DNA of 64,000 nucleotides from Haematobia irritans (GCF_050003625.1 NC_134397.1:279490070-279554069); one strand, 5' to 3'; counted from the stretch's first letter, positions 1 through 11,809 are shown. The notes: generated from the letters alone by a model not told the origin. Numbers and translations: made by a program.

Positions 1-315
1 CGGAGGATTATTGAGTCATACTCCTTATATTTGTTCTATAACATCAAAACTAAAAGTCATTAAATACCTGTAGTTTTCGAACAAACTAAGATGCGATAAC
101 ATATAGAAAAACTTATACGTTCAAAATCATGCTGTTGTAGGGCTTTTCGATTTTGCAGAAGATATAATAAAATGTTAATAGAAAATGCAACATGGACAAT
201 TCCTTTTTGTTTTTGTTTAAACGTAGATATTTGAAGACCATTGTTACAAAAAAGGTACCCGTAAAATTATATAAATTTTTAATATATAAAACATAGATTT
301 AATAAACTTATTCAC

Positions 316-434
316 CTTTCTTGAGCATATCCAATAGGTTCTCGTGCTTGAACGCCTATTTCTCACATATTTTTCATTATTGTACAAGAGTACCGTACAA
401 CCACGCTGGCCAACAGATAATACTGCACGTTCTC
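316..434 (-). CDS. mod(mdg4): mod(mdg4) alternative exon, 5' half of a FLYWCH finger (unit cut by window edge)
   Basis: The acceptor gccttttttgcag is followed by GA, which completes a Gly codon in the common phase. The peptide contains VGQRGCTVLLYNNEKYV and TYWICSRK, the first half of a FLYWCH domain with the first Cys ligand. A donor GTGAAT follows in phase 0 at the same place as in the neighbouring unit at 2997-2864. The second half (C.AR...HxH) is not present in bases 1-315 on this strand and presumably lies beyond the left edge. Confidence 0.8.
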
Positions 435-689
435 CTGCAAAAAAGGCAAAAATGTCGAGCATTACTAATTAAAACAAAAAAAAAATTCTAAATAATTGCC
501 TTTGCCAAGGTATCGAAGGCACCAAATAAAAAGAGATAAATACAATATAAAATAAAATCCATTAACTACAATGTATTATGATGTGGCGATTCTATTTAAT
601 CATTTATTTAAGAATTAAAAATATATGTATAATCATAAAAATATGTGTGTGTATTATGTAAATACCCCAGATGTCTGGTTATTCTCATC

Positions 690-2997
690 TCACTTTGCTA
701 CGTTCTTCACTCTAATCTTAGCTTCGGATAAAGGAGCAGCTGCAGATTTCCGTTTTTTGCGAGCAACCATTTTTTCATGATTATGCGGACATGATTCCAG
801 TACAATTTGCGTTACTCCGTTAATAACGTCAGTCACCACGCGAGCATTACATTTGAGACTACCCTAAAAGATATTAAAAGAGTATATTGTAACAATTCAC
901 TGAAGCATTATAAAATATATCCAAAGAATTGTCTTAACATATGGTTTTATTGCTATCGGTTACTGGCAAGTCGGACTTTTGCCTAATTTTCCTACAGGTA
1001 CATATAAAAAATGTTCCATTTCGAAATTCATTTCCTACAGTGTCAATGCTGGGCCCATGCTACCTCTAAGTAATCATACGAGTAGGTACTGATTACAACT
1101 ACTGTCATACCCAGCAAAAACTAAGTAACCACAACTATTTACAGTTCGCATTGCCAGAATTAAAACTCCCATTACACGTTGCATTACACTGCAATGAGTT
1201 GTAATGACAATAGTAAATACTGCTCAGTAATTTGTGCTGATTATTCCCAAAATATGATACCGATGATCAATGACTTAATAAAATGGACAAATTATGGCAT
1301 AATTAATTATAAATTTCAACATAATTGAGCATTTACTTAAAAAATTAAAGCCAATATGCAATCTAACGGTGATTCTGAAGATTTTTCCAAGTATTTCATA
1401 ATAATGGTATTTTAAATGAATGTAGGTATATTGTAAAGTAATGAACAAATTCAACTCGCTAGTTGTTTTCTAGTTTAATCATGGAATATGCCCATCCAAA
1501 TTTACATCGTTACTAATGGACCAAATTATTATTTTCATAAGGTTTAACATACACTGAAAAAAACAAAACATTGTGAGGCCAAATTATGTTGTTCTGTCCA
1601 TACGGTTAAGTGATTCGAGTATATAAATGAGTATCTTTACATGAAAAATAATTTTGTTGGACTAAGATCATCTTGCCTTTAATGATTCTAAAAAAAACCT
1701 TCAAAATTAATGAAATTGTCTTTACATTTGTTGAATTTTGGTATCTAGCAAAGCTAAACAGCATTTAAAAAATGATATTTAATACTTTATTTTTAATACT
1801 ACAAGATTACCGGGTAATGAGAGTTTTTGCTGGGTACATAAAGTAATATCGCTAAAACACAAATAATAAATAAGTTGACGTGCAGCAAGAATTGAGATTT
1901 CAGTTCTTCGCCCTTGGTCAATATTAGAATAAAACACGTCACTAAGATGTATCCAAATATTTCTCTTTATTCGTGTCCCTGCAAAGATAACCGAAACTGC
2001 TATGATCTGAAGGCTGCCAAATTTATATACGCGTCTTTCGAAAGTAAGTTTGGGACACTACGATTTAAACTTAATTTCGACAGATAAACAAGCTATATGA
2101 CAATAATGATGCATGGTATCCATTATTGTAGTGTGTAATTTGAGTGTCATACAATGTTAGACACCACTTATTGAGAAGTTTTTACAAGACTGAACTTTTC
2201 TGTAATATCGCTACCATTGATTCGTCAGTGTCAGTTTTGTAAGTCAACTTCTATTAATATGAAACGTCTACCCGTCGAATGTCCACATATTAAAACACTT
2301 TGCAATCAACATACCCAACAATAATTTATTGGATATTTTGAACAATTTGCACTTAGATTTTAATAAGACTGAAATCATAAACTTCCTTAAAAAATGTAGC
2401 CTGTACAATTCAATCTAACTTTAAAAACACAATACTTATCTAATCCACATTTTCTTTTTTGTAATTTCGAACAAGCTTAAGACCCTAGCAATCAAAGCTT
2501 ACAATTATATTTATAATTTTATTGTAAATGTAATTAATAAATAAATTCATCTGTGTGCTAGGAGGCACCACGACGCATATAGAAATAACTATCCATTACT
2601 TTCAAGTTTCCTTTTGCTTGTCCCTCGAAGTGTTTTGAGAGCTAATAATTCCTACATTCCTAAAACAGCAGTCAGTGCATGCTGCTATATTTTTGCACTT
2701 CATCGTCTAGCGAACAATTTGTAGGTTTTAAAATGTTACCCGCAATATTTTCAAGACCCAAGTAAAGTTTTTTGTCTATTCCCTCCCTCTAATAACCCTT
2801 AAAACTAGTTTAGCAACAACTATTGTAAGCATTGACTAGCAAAAATTATTTTCGTGTACTTACTTTCTTTGAGCATATCCAGTATGTCTTCACCCCACTC
2901 TTTCGATTTTTCACAAAATTATAGCCTTTGTACGCTAGCAGCATGCAATTCCTTTGTCCCACAATAAATTCCAGGCCACTGTGTAAAATCTTTAAAT
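690..2997 (-). CDS. mod(mdg4): mod(mdg4) alternative 3' unit, split FLYWCH (2 exons)
   Basis: The exons are 2997-2864 and 863-690. The acceptor ttttattttctag joins in phase 1. Exon one encodes [19 protein letters not shown] and TYWICSKK and ends in phase 0 at GTAAGT. Exon two (acceptor ctaaaag region, reading ccctttag-like on the minus strand) continues with [12 protein letters not shown] and [15 protein letters not shown] to a stop. The two halves give a complete finger: Cys in WIC, Cys in LKC, and HNH. The tail is basic (KKRKSAAAP). The C-terminus adds about 102 residues. The 2.0-kb intron is unusually long for this block and contains a MITE with ACCCAGCAAAAACT ends (1108-1836). Confidence 0.8.
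1108..1836. repeat. MITE with TACCCAGCAAAAACT inverted ends
   Basis: TACCCAGCAAAAACT starts at 1108, and its exact inverse AGTTTTTGCTGGGTA ends at 1836. The same end sequence recurs alone at about 6419 (acccagcaaaaactc), which indicates a dispersed family. The interior is AT-rich and non-coding. It lies inside the intron of the 2997-690 unit. Confidence 0.6.
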
Positions 2998-3293
2998 CTA
3001 GAAAATAAAAGAAGAGAACACATATATGGGTTAGAAAAAGGGCATAGGTCAAAGTAAACTGAGCTTAAGACGATCCCACATTAAAAATGGCAAAACATTA
3101 ACACAGATTTCTTAACAATTCAATTATTTATTGAGACATTTGTCTTTTTAACAATTTGTTACCAAATTTTATTGATTAATGTAGAAAAAAATAACTAAAC
3201 CTTACACAAAGCAAAATGTTTTTAATGATAGAAATTGAATATATGGCAAAAAACCTGATGAAGCACATCGAACAATTACACCAAGATCAAGGT

Positions 3294-3517
3294 TTAGAAT
3301 GGGGGATGATTATGTTTTCCACATTTCAAAACGACATCATGCCTATAGTCTTCGTCGATTGTTACAGCTCGGGCTTTGCATTTGTGTATTCCGGCACGGG
3401 CACAAGACCAGTAGGTTTTATTACCAGAGGCCTTATTGCGGGTAAAAGTATAATCGCCTACTTTAAGCTTTCGGCTGCCGCGAAACCCCGTAATATAGGT
3501 AATAAAATAGCTGCCCT
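3294..3517 (-). CDS. mod(mdg4): mod(mdg4) alternative 3' exon, FLYWCH
   Basis: This is a single exon with acceptor atttttggtccag, joining in phase 1 (G+AG). It adds about 74 residues: GFRGSRKLKVGDYTF, TYWSCARAGIHKCKARAVT and KCGKHNHPPF followed by a stop. All expected zinc ligands are present: Cys in WSC, Cys in KCKAR, HNH. The protein ends only four residues after the last His, among the shortest tails in the locus. Confidence 0.88.
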
Positions 3518-3867
3518 CTGGACCAAAAATACAAATAGTCCAAAAACGAATCATGAAAAAAGAGAATAATAAGAAATTGTTGTTAATAACATATCATAAA
3601 TAATCAAATAGGCAAGATGTAATTAAGAGTGAGTGAGGGACATTATAGTGGGACATATTATGTGTTTATTATTTATATTTTGTAATTTTCACAAATGTAC
3701 AATTTGTTCTTTATTTTTTTTTATAATTACTTATATATTACTTTATGTAACCATTGGTAAAACATAAACTTAAGTATAAATACTAATCTAAATGTATTTA
3801 ATATTAAAAGCAAATATGCACACTTTTGCATACACATTAAAAAAACATACATACTTAATTACTTAAA

Positions 3868-4313
3868 TTAGAGTTGAATCTTTTTATTTGAAAAGCCTCC
3901 GTCCTTTTTCACCAAAGATGGACGACCGGCTTTTATGTTTTTCAGTGAACCATATTTGCGGGCTTGAGTAATAACTTCATGATTGTGGTCACTGTTGAGA
4001 ACGGTCAAAGTTTGACCTTTAGTCTTAATGCGAGCCTTGCATCGCAAAACGGCAAACTGACTGCAACGCCAATAGATAACATCTTCTCGAATCACATGAC
4101 GATTGAAAGTATGTTGCTTCAGTAGTAATTGCTTTGTTCCATATTTGCTGACCACAAAGACGGGACCATTGTTACTACTACGTAATGTGGACGAAGAAAT
4201 CCGCTGATTGGCTGGATGACAAGGAATGGATGGTTGTGGCATGTCCATACCTGATTTTGTATTTCGTGGTTGTTCTGATTCCAGTATCACTTGATTATAA
4301 TAATGCGATTGTC
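3868..4313 (-). CDS. mod(mdg4): mod(mdg4) alternative 3' exon, FLYWCH with N-terminal spacer
   Basis: The acceptor aatatttccag is followed by GA CAA in phase 1. It adds about 148 residues. A roughly 55-residue Ser/Pro/Asn-rich spacer precedes the finger: VFVVSKYGTKQLLLKQHTF, YWRCSQFAVLRCKARIKT and NSDHNHEV. A basic tail follows (GRPSLVKKDGGFSNKK). Zinc ligands are intact. Confidence 0.88.
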
Positions 4314-4458
4314 CTGGAAATATTTTAAGATAAAAGGATTGTAGAAAAAACAGAAGAAATCGATTATCAATAAAGAAAAAAACTTTTTTGCTTCGTCTCA
4401 TTAATTTAATAAATAAAACTCAGATTGTGTTTGTTTTTCTCCAAATAATTGCTTTTAT

Positions 4459-4658
4459 TTACTTTTTTGAGCATTGACTTGAATGAGTTTTATATTTGAT
4501 TAGGCGTCCTCCTTTCAAGATATTCCACACCAAATAGGCTGGACAGTCTAATGTCAAACAAAACCAATAGCTGCGGTAGGGAGTTGAACGTGTTTTTTGA
4601 TATTTAATGCCATTATGGAAAATATATTCCACATTCCCTATTTTTATTATTTTGATTT
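4459..4658 (-). CDS. mod(mdg4): mod(mdg4) alternative 3' exon, degenerate FLYWCH lacking the HxH pair
   Basis: The acceptor tatatcactctag joins in phase 1. The C-terminus of about 66 residues has the FLYWCH start (YIFHNGIKYQKTRS, SYWFCLTLDC), but after the second Cys it reads PAYLVWNILKGGRLIKYK and ends THSSQCSKK. The C.AR block is missing and the HxH pair is replaced by a single His and a Cys. A C2HC-type site is possible, or the finger is decaying. The reading frame itself is open and the splice phase is kept. Confidence 0.7.
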
Positions 4659-4869
4659 CTAGAGTGATATAGTGGAGAAAACAGAAGAAAAAAATTAATA
4701 AAAGCACCAAAAAAAAAGAGTATAAATAATTAAAATTGAAGTGAAAATAAAGCAAACACCATATGATTTAAAAATGATTTATTGTAAATAATTATTAGGG
4801 AATTAAAAGAGATTTCGTTTCAAAATTCTTACATAAACATTAAAATATTTTTGAATATATTGTTTTCAC

Positions 4870-5255
4870 TTATATTTGGTTGTAGGCCTTTTTACTGTCA
4901 CCACTAATAAGGTTAGAGGGCATTGTGTCTGGTGTAAATTTTGGCGGGTGGTTATGGGGATTTTTGCCCAATTTAAGACCACCTTCTATTTTTGTAATGC
5001 ATCGTGCAGTGCATTTGTTTTCTGACACCCGTTTACCATTGCCATTCGAGCATATCCAATTGATGGTGGAGCGGAAACTCGCCTCCTTTTTATACATGTA
5101 GCCACGAAATATTAAGTTCAAACCTTGTTTCTGATTACGCATGTAATGGTATATCTCGTTATCCAGCCATACGCCGCAAGGCAAATCCAGAAAGTACAAT
5201 TCGGTCTTTTGTTTAAGTATATGTTGGCTAGATGACATACGCGAGACGATAGTTC
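4870..5255 (-). CDS. mod(mdg4): mod(mdg4) alternative 3' exon, FLYWCH (STINW subtype)
   Basis: The acceptor ggtctcccttgcag joins in phase 1 (G+GA). It adds about 128 residues with the finger LNLIFRGYMYKKEASF, STINWICSNGNG, ENKCTARCIT, then KLGKNPHNHPP and a tail. It is clearly paralogous to the plus-strand unit 28482-28762, which shares LNLI, STINW, CPARC/CTARC and KLG. These paralogues lie on opposite strands. Confidence 0.88.
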
Positions 5256-5417
5256 CTGCAAGGGAGACCACAGAAAATTAATTAAACAAAACGAATCTAA
5301 AGAAATAATTATTAATGATGCTGCCTCAATAATACGGCATTCACATTACACTTCCAAAATCCACTTTATCTAGATTTCAACTGTTGTTTGCTTGATAAAA
5401 AAGAGATTTCATATTTG

Positions 5418-5456
5418 ATGATGAATGAAAAATAGAGCATATTTTTCATTCATCAT
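5418..5456. repeat. perfect 16-bp inverted repeat (hairpin)
   Basis: ATGATGAATGAAAAAT at 5418-5433 is exactly mirrored at 5441-5456 with a 7-base loop (agagcat). It lies in the spacer between two alternative exons and would form a stem-loop in pre-mRNA of either strand. Confidence 0.6.
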
Positions 5457-5656
5457 TTTCATTCATATTTTACCCATTTCTATATTTTACAATTATCAAA
5501 AAGAACAACACAAGGACAAGTCATTATGGTTTTTATTTTACCTCATACTACAATAAGCTAGATATTCTAATTTTCATAGCAAAAAAAAAATCGTTCACTT
5601 TCCTTCATACGAAATACAAAATCTTTTTCACGTGTTTTGTCTCAAACCAATTTGAG

Positions 5657-5889
5657 TTATTTCGGATCTTTGAAATCTGCCAAAGGATATATCGGTTTGC
5701 TGTTTTTTCCCAGTTTTCTTCCTTGAACAATTCGTTCATTCTCACGACCATAGGTATGTTGACCAGCCACACGGACAAACCGAAATGATGGAACAGTGCA
5801 GCAGTACTTAGCGCGATTTTTTCGATACAAATAATTGCCTAGTACCAGTAATGGTTTGCCTGTATGGTGACTATAAATGTACTCCAAAG
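5657..5889 (-). CDS. mod(mdg4): mod(mdg4) alternative 3' exon, FLYWCH-derived but zinc ligands lost
   Basis: The acceptor catatttttacag joins in phase 1, reading A-LEYIYSHHTGKPLLVLGNY and LYRKNRAKY. It is then similar to the broken unit at 7741-7447 (TGHPLIVFGEYLYRHIRGKY). Where the paralogue has YWRCVRP...KCTAR and HMH, this exon reads FRFVRVAGQHTYGRE and KNSKPIYP, so the WxC, second Cys and HxH are all absent. The frame is open for 76 codons. It could be a diverged, non-zinc-binding C-terminus or a decaying exon. Confidence 0.6.
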
Positions 5890-7446
5890 CTGTAAAAATA
5901 TGATAAAGACAATAATATGTTATGTATGCAATAATACAATACTAATACCAAAACCATGGAATTTGCTTGTTTTTTTCTGAAAATGGATTTTTTTTCAAAA
6001 ACATCAAAATACCTCCTTCATGTTTCCATTTGATTGCGACTCAATTTCAGACAATTTCTTCAACAAGTAGCAAACTTAAAAGAAAGCAAAAATTTAAAAC
6101 GAAATATGTTGTGATTCGCGTGAATAATTGAGTTATTTCATACCATCCAATTCGTGATGGACTGCCCATTGAAGTAAATAAACACTTAAGAAATGAGAAA
6201 TCAAAGTTCTATTTAGCAAATTCCATAAACAATCTTTGTTTGTAATTTTATATCACAAAATATTTAAATCTATTTTATTTATTCGAATGATTATAATTTG
6301 GTCTAGGGGCTCTGAAAAGTAAATAGTAAATAGATATTTGGATTTTTAATTGGTAAAATTTGACCGTCACCAAACTCGGAAAAAGTCGTGATATATTTTT
6401 GAACAAATCTATTTGCATATACCCAGCAAAAACTCTATTTATCAAATCATCTTGGAGGTAACTTAGTTCAAAATAGGTAACCAATTAGTATTTAATAGAG
6501 ATATGAGCAATGAATGGACAAATGCGTGGCCTACGTGGTAGTACTCATTAAAATGTGATGTGTTGTAACCGAAACGGTTTGGTGAGGGTAAATAATTTTT
6601 CCAAAGCACAATTTTTCACCTCAACTACATACCCAATCAGATATAGAATCACCACATATTTCCAGGTTCAGAACTCCCAATACGCAAAACGTGTCATGTT
6701 AATCAGCACCTTTCGAAAAATACACATACTCGCACCTAATAACAGTGTTCCGATCTAAACTGGCTCATTGGATTAACGATTAGTACAGCGATTAAAATAA
6801 ACAGTAGTGGTTGCAAATACTATCTACGCAATCTTGAAGATTCGTTTTAGCGTATGACGATGTATAAAATAGGATCATCGCACATAAAGAGACAAATACT
6901 AAATTTATTTTATATTAGGCAAATTGTGTATATTGCGGTTGTAAGTTCGATTAAAGTTACATTACTTGTATATTTTTTAATGTACAAAAATGTCCCAAGT
7001 TATGTTGCACGGGACGATTTTATTGAATATACTATAATAAAGAAAAGGTTTGAATATATTTTATATAATATGGATAATATTTATGGTTAATACATACATA
7101 TATAACACTTATAAAGAAGAATTGAAGAAGACATTGAAATAGTTTGAAGGATTAATTTTTTGCAACATACACAAAAAACAAACACAGTTTTTTTTTAATC
7201 AATCTTGAATTTAATTCTTATTATTTAAAAAAATATATATGTTATATATTTAATCAAACAATAATCAATCGCATAATTTAATTAAATCAATTATATTTTT
7301 AAATGAATCAGGTAATTGCTTAGGTAACGATGGTGATTAATATTGGAACATTTGTTCTAAATGAACATTATATTGCCCTCAGTAATCCTTTTTTTTTCAT
7401 TTTATTGCTTTAAGATTCTTCGCCGCCGTCGCGTTGAGATCTAACA
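5890..7446. other. gene-free AT-rich spacer
   Basis: I see no supported gene here. A single MITE end (acccagcaaaaactc, about 6419) is the only recognisable element. The short open frames are without domain features, and no phase-1 acceptor followed by a finger was found on either strand. Confidence 0.5.
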
Positions 7447-7741
7447 TTAATATCTATTAGAGATTAGATTTCTCTTATACACATCTATCGAAAAATATTC
7501 ATCACTGCCAATTGCCTTTCTAAATTCTCTACCCGTTCCGATTTTATACATCTCATCCTCATGCATATGATTTCCTTGCGATTTGGTAATTTTCCCATGG
7601 GAAACAATAAGACGGGCAGTACATTTGTGTTTAGCGGGTCGGACACAGCGCCAATATTTACCACGAATATGGCGATACAAATATTCACCGAAAACAATAA
7701 GCGGATGACCTGTCGACTGAAAATAAATTCCAGCGCGTTAA
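7447..7741 (-). pseudogene. mod(mdg4): mod(mdg4) alternative FLYWCH exon broken by a frameshift
   Basis: The acceptor ctgcttccag at 7742-7743 opens a phase-1 frame beginning VNALEFIFSRQ, matching the paralogue at 5889 (ALEYIYSHH). Near 7714-7716 the homology moves to another frame: TGHPLIVFGEYLYR, KYWRCVRPAKHKCTARLIV, GNHMHEDE, running open to a stop at 7447. The finger has intact WRC, KC and HMH, but a one-base loss (relative to the paralogue's Ser-His-His-Thr) puts it out of frame with the only good acceptor. No other AG in reach restores phase 1. It is a recent frameshift, an assembly error, or it uses a splice site I do not recognise. Confidence 0.6.
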
Positions 7742-8937
7742 CTGGAAGCAGTATTAAAATATTAATCATTTTTTGCAGAATTTCCAAAGAATAATTAATA
7801 TATATGAATTATTTAAATTTACTATAATTATCTTAAGGTGTATAATTCGTAATTTTTAAATTTGTCAAAATTTTGTTATTGACAAAGTCAAATTTCTAAG
7901 CTTTTGTGTCCTGCTTTCACCAATTTGTGTATTCGCCTATATGTTTATTTTATTCAAAGAAGGTTGGGGTTTTCTTCAGCACACGAACTGTAATTACGTA
8001 CTTTTTTCAGTGTATGTGTATTGATTTCCAATATAGGTACGTCCATAGGTTCCTCTTCGATACTCCCAAGAAGAAAATTCAAATCCAATATGAAAATGTG
8101 ATTGATCGAAGATTTCTTTATCTCTCTGACAAGCAATCTACATTGACAAGATTGATACCTTTCCTGTGAATATTTGCGTATTTAAAACTCAAAAGAAATG
8201 CGGCATAACGTCGAAGTCATAAAGTATTTAAGCATTCTTATGGAATGAAGGGGTTTATTATCGATAATATGAATATAGCTACATACTGGCATTTTCTCCT
8301 TCTGTTTTACAAATGTTTTGGGTTAATTTTAATATTTATTCAAATATTGTGCGTTAGGGTAGGTTAATAGTTAGTTCTAAGCCAACTTTCCTGAATATTA
8401 TAAATCTATCAATATAGTCCATTAACATATATTAATAATACAAATACATATTTAATATTTCACTTACCTTATACCAGGAGTAACTTTCTCGTTCTTTTTT
8501 TAAAGATGTGTAAGTCGATTTTTTTATATATGTTATAATTTTACAAAATTAAAAAAAAAATATCAAATCCTCAAAGGTCTTAATTTTCGGGTTGGGGATT
8601 TTTGATTAAGAATAATCGTCAAATTTTAAAAGTTGTACATGCCCTAAGCATATGTGTAAACCCACAATATTAATCTCTATTAGTGGTGGTCATTTTCTAC
8701 TAAGCTAATACCATTCTGACATCTTTATACATAATTGTATATAACATTTTTTGGAATTTCTATATTTTTTATTCCTTGCTGGAATAGTTAAATGTACAAT
8801 ATATTATATTTTGCTTTGCATTTGCTGTATTTGAATGGTGCTGGCGGATCCTGTGGATCCAACATTGAACTCGGCAACAGGAATGGTGGCAGGCACTAGA
8901 AGTACGGGTAAACGTTTTTTAAGCTTTGTTGTTAATA
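7742..8937. other. gene-free spacer
   Basis: This is AT-rich sequence without recognisable coding, RNA or repeat features. It separates the leftmost minus-strand exon block from a transposon-rich gap. Confidence 0.45.
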
Positions 8938-9164
8938 AAGGGTGGTTAAATTGTAAGGGCCGATGTTGAATGTGAACCTCCATTATGCCTCAGCGTCATC
9001 GAAAATTTGGACCATCGGATGAAGGTGTGCCACCGAGGTCGCGGCGCCCATTTGGCCGATATTTTGTTCCATACATAATTAAGTAATACAAATATATCAT
9101 AATAAAATAAAATTACAATAATTTCCTAAAATCAACATCGGCCCTTGCAATTTTAACCACCCTT
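8938..9164. mobile_element. mariner-type internally deleted element with TA target duplication
   Basis: Inverted ends AAGGGTGGTTAAA...GGGCCGATGTTGA (left, from 8938) and their mirror image (right, to 9164) are flanked by TA on both sides. The interior 8990-9077 (tcatcgaaaatttggaccat onward) resembles the last codons of a Tc1/mariner-type transposase (IENLDHRMKV-CHRGRGAHL). That fits a deletion derivative that kept only the transposase C-terminus. Confidence 0.65.
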
Positions 9165-9702
9165 TATTTGTGCTGTCATACTTGTCAATGCTTATAAGGG
9201 CAAAAATCAAAACTTATTGAGACTTATACGCTCCACCCCGACTGAAATGTTTGCATATTACTTGTCTATGAAACCTTTATTTCACCTCAACACTGACTTG
9301 TACAAAGTTTAGTTTTTAAGAAATAATTGATCACATTGGACCAACAGGTATTTTGCTTACCAAAGCACACAATGACCTTTTTTTTTTTAACAGCACAATC
9401 AGAAAGGCCATCGCCAGTAATGACATCCCCAAAAATGGTTTTAAGGAAAATATGGCCCAGATTTTGGAGTTCAACTTTTAATTTTTTTTTCAGCTCAGTT
9501 CAACAAACTTAATAGGGCAGCTCTTATACAATGCGGGCATAAAACTAAATAATACGGTGGATCAAGCGCTGTACCAAATGGAATGTACCAGATTCTGTTC
9601 GTGAGATCTTGACTACATTATGGGCAAATTAGTGTTCCAAGTATTCGGGGGCCTCATTAGTGTAACATTTTTCCTGCAGTCACAAAAAGGTCTGGTTTCG
9701 AC

Positions 9703-10839
9703 TAGAGGTGTGCGCGTGAGTGAAATTTCGCTCACATTCACGAAATGCAAAGCAGTACTCACGCACGAACTACTATTACATACTCACGCTCAATCACGAT
9801 TCACGACATTTTCCAACCGGGAATGAGCAAAGGCAACAAAATTCGGAACAAATCTACTTTAGCACAAGTTGTTAAAAATAAACAAAAAGTGTAGGAGAAG
9901 GGATTTCAAATCGAATATGTAAGGAAAAAAATTTGGCGGAAAAGCCTAGTTTTCGAGATATCGATATCTGAAAATCGGTATTTTCCTTTATATTTTGCTT
10001 AATTCTAACAGCAATTTTTCATGAAATGAATAAATTCCGGTTTTTCCCGTATTTGGTAAAAAGAGTAAATTTTAAGCAGAAAATATTAAGTAAAAATGTT
10101 GTCGAAAGAGCGTAGTTTCCGAGATACCGACCCACTAAAAATGGGGTATAGGTGGACGGCCTTCGGCCGGGGTTTGAGACTTTCTCCTATGGACAGGGTC
10201 CAAAGTGGGCTAACGCGAACCCAAAGAGGATAGGTAGCAGGCCTTCGGCCGGGGTTTGAGACTTTCTCCTATGGACAGGGTCCAAAGTGGGCTAACTCGA
10301 ACCAAAAGAGGATAGGCAGCCGGCCTTCGGCCGGGGTTTGGGTCTTTCTCCAAAGTGGCTAACGCGAACCCAGGACCTCTCCGGGTCCATGTTATTCTAA
10401 ATATATTATTTTTAGGATGATTATGTGCGATGGATAATAAATCCAATATACGTGACAATGAAAACTTTAGGGGCCGTAATTCCGAAAATAGGTCTTTCCG
10501 CCAAAAAGTGGTATATTACATTTTGTGTTTAGAATCGAAAAGTATACACGCTGGCCAAAAATTGGACCAATCGGACCACTTGTACTAAAGCAGATTTAAG
10601 CCCAAAATTCATAAATAAAATATAGTTCGACAGCTAAATCAATTTCATTTAACATACGAGTAAGAATTAAATCTTGATTTTTTCGTGAGCGTGATTTTGC
10701 AGAAATTTTATTCACGCACATTCACGAACCGATTTTATTACTCACGCCCGACATATTTATTTTAGTTCCATTCACGCTCATTCACGAGAGTTGCTTCAGA
10801 TTTTATTCACGACTCACGTGATTCACGCGCACACCTCTA
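9703..10839. mobile_element. hAT-like foldback element with TAGAGGTGTG ends
   Basis: The left end TAGAGGTGTGCGCGTGAGTG and the right end ...ATTCACGCGCACACCTCTA are inverted repeats rich in the palindromic TCACG/CGTGA words, repeated inwards on both sides. TAGAGGTGTG-type ends are typical of hAT non-autonomous elements. The 8-base flanks gtttcgac and gcttcaat match only at 5 of 8 positions, so the target duplication is weak. No transposase frame is present; the interior holds a tandem repeat. Confidence 0.6.
10141..10385. repeat. tandem repeat, three units of about 82 bp
   Basis: The word ggccttcggccggggtttg recurs three times about 82 bases apart, followed by agactttctcctatggacag and caaagtgggctaacgcgaac in the units. 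The third unit is shortened. The array is GC-rich and lies inside the hAT-like foldback element, so it is probably its internal minisatellite. Confidence 0.75.
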
Positions 10840-11809
10840 GCTTCAATGTTAGGTACAACATTTTCAGAACAATGTCCAACTATGGCCTATGGCATTTAAA
10901 TAAAGGAACCCTAGCAATGTTGGGGTAACGTCTTGCAAATACATTTATAGTGTCTTTTAATTTCACTTACCAACCTTACAATCATAATTGTTTTGTTTTG
11001 CTTTTTTTCTCATCTTATACACTTATACACTCTTATAGCATACATGAAATGGAAATATTACCAGAAATGGAAATATTCATATCAACTCAATAAAAATCAG
11101 TATTTGTTGATATTTTATTAATTATTTGCAAATTGTTAACAATAGTTCCATATCAACATAATGAAAACCTAAAATATTTTACACCACCAACAGGACAAAG
11201 GTATTTTCTATTCACTTTCACTACCATCACATTATAATATCTTTGGATGCAATTAAATCTTTGGCTCCAGACACATACATATACAGACACATTTTATTTC
11301 ATATTTATTCACTTTTATTTGTTTATTTTGCGGCTTGGATATTATTATTATTTATAACACGTCTTTCCAATCGTCCACTACTATGAAGAATCATCTAATT
11401 GAAGAAGAAGAAGAAGTAAAGAAGCATACCCCGCATACACTCATACAACCCCTTCCCTTAGACGATCATATGCCCTCAGGACATATATCGGGACCGGCAT
11501 CGTAAAAATTGACACCGTTCAAGCTGGTCAGACGTATACTCGGGGTTGATGACGGAACGCATTATGTGTTTATGAGGGGGGTTAAATTCCTTCAAAACTA
11601 CAAATTTTCTCGTTGCGATCAGACAATATAGTCGACATAGTCGATCATTTAACATTACAATCCACTTTCTTGTCGTCGAAGACTTCAATTTTATTGAACG
11701 GCGTCAAATCGATTTTTTTGTAATTGATTAACAAAATGGCGTCCTCTACAAACATAGTTGATATTAGGACTGTTCGGGCACTTTTCCAGTAAAAACTGGC
11801 AAGAGAGTA

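Noticed and set aside
3216..3569. Plus-strand frame of 117 codons
   Set aside because: It is the antisense of the FLYWCH exon 3517-3294 and shows no domain.
7561..7794. Plus-strand frame of 77 codons
   Set aside because: Antisense of the FLYWCH pseudo-exon 7741-7447.
11476..11688. Minus-strand frame with RLCRLYCLIATRKFVVL and PPHKH, reminiscent of the second half of a FLYWCH finger
   Set aside because: No acceptor in the right phase, the Cys spacing is wrong and the region is a repeat neighbourhood; too weak to call.
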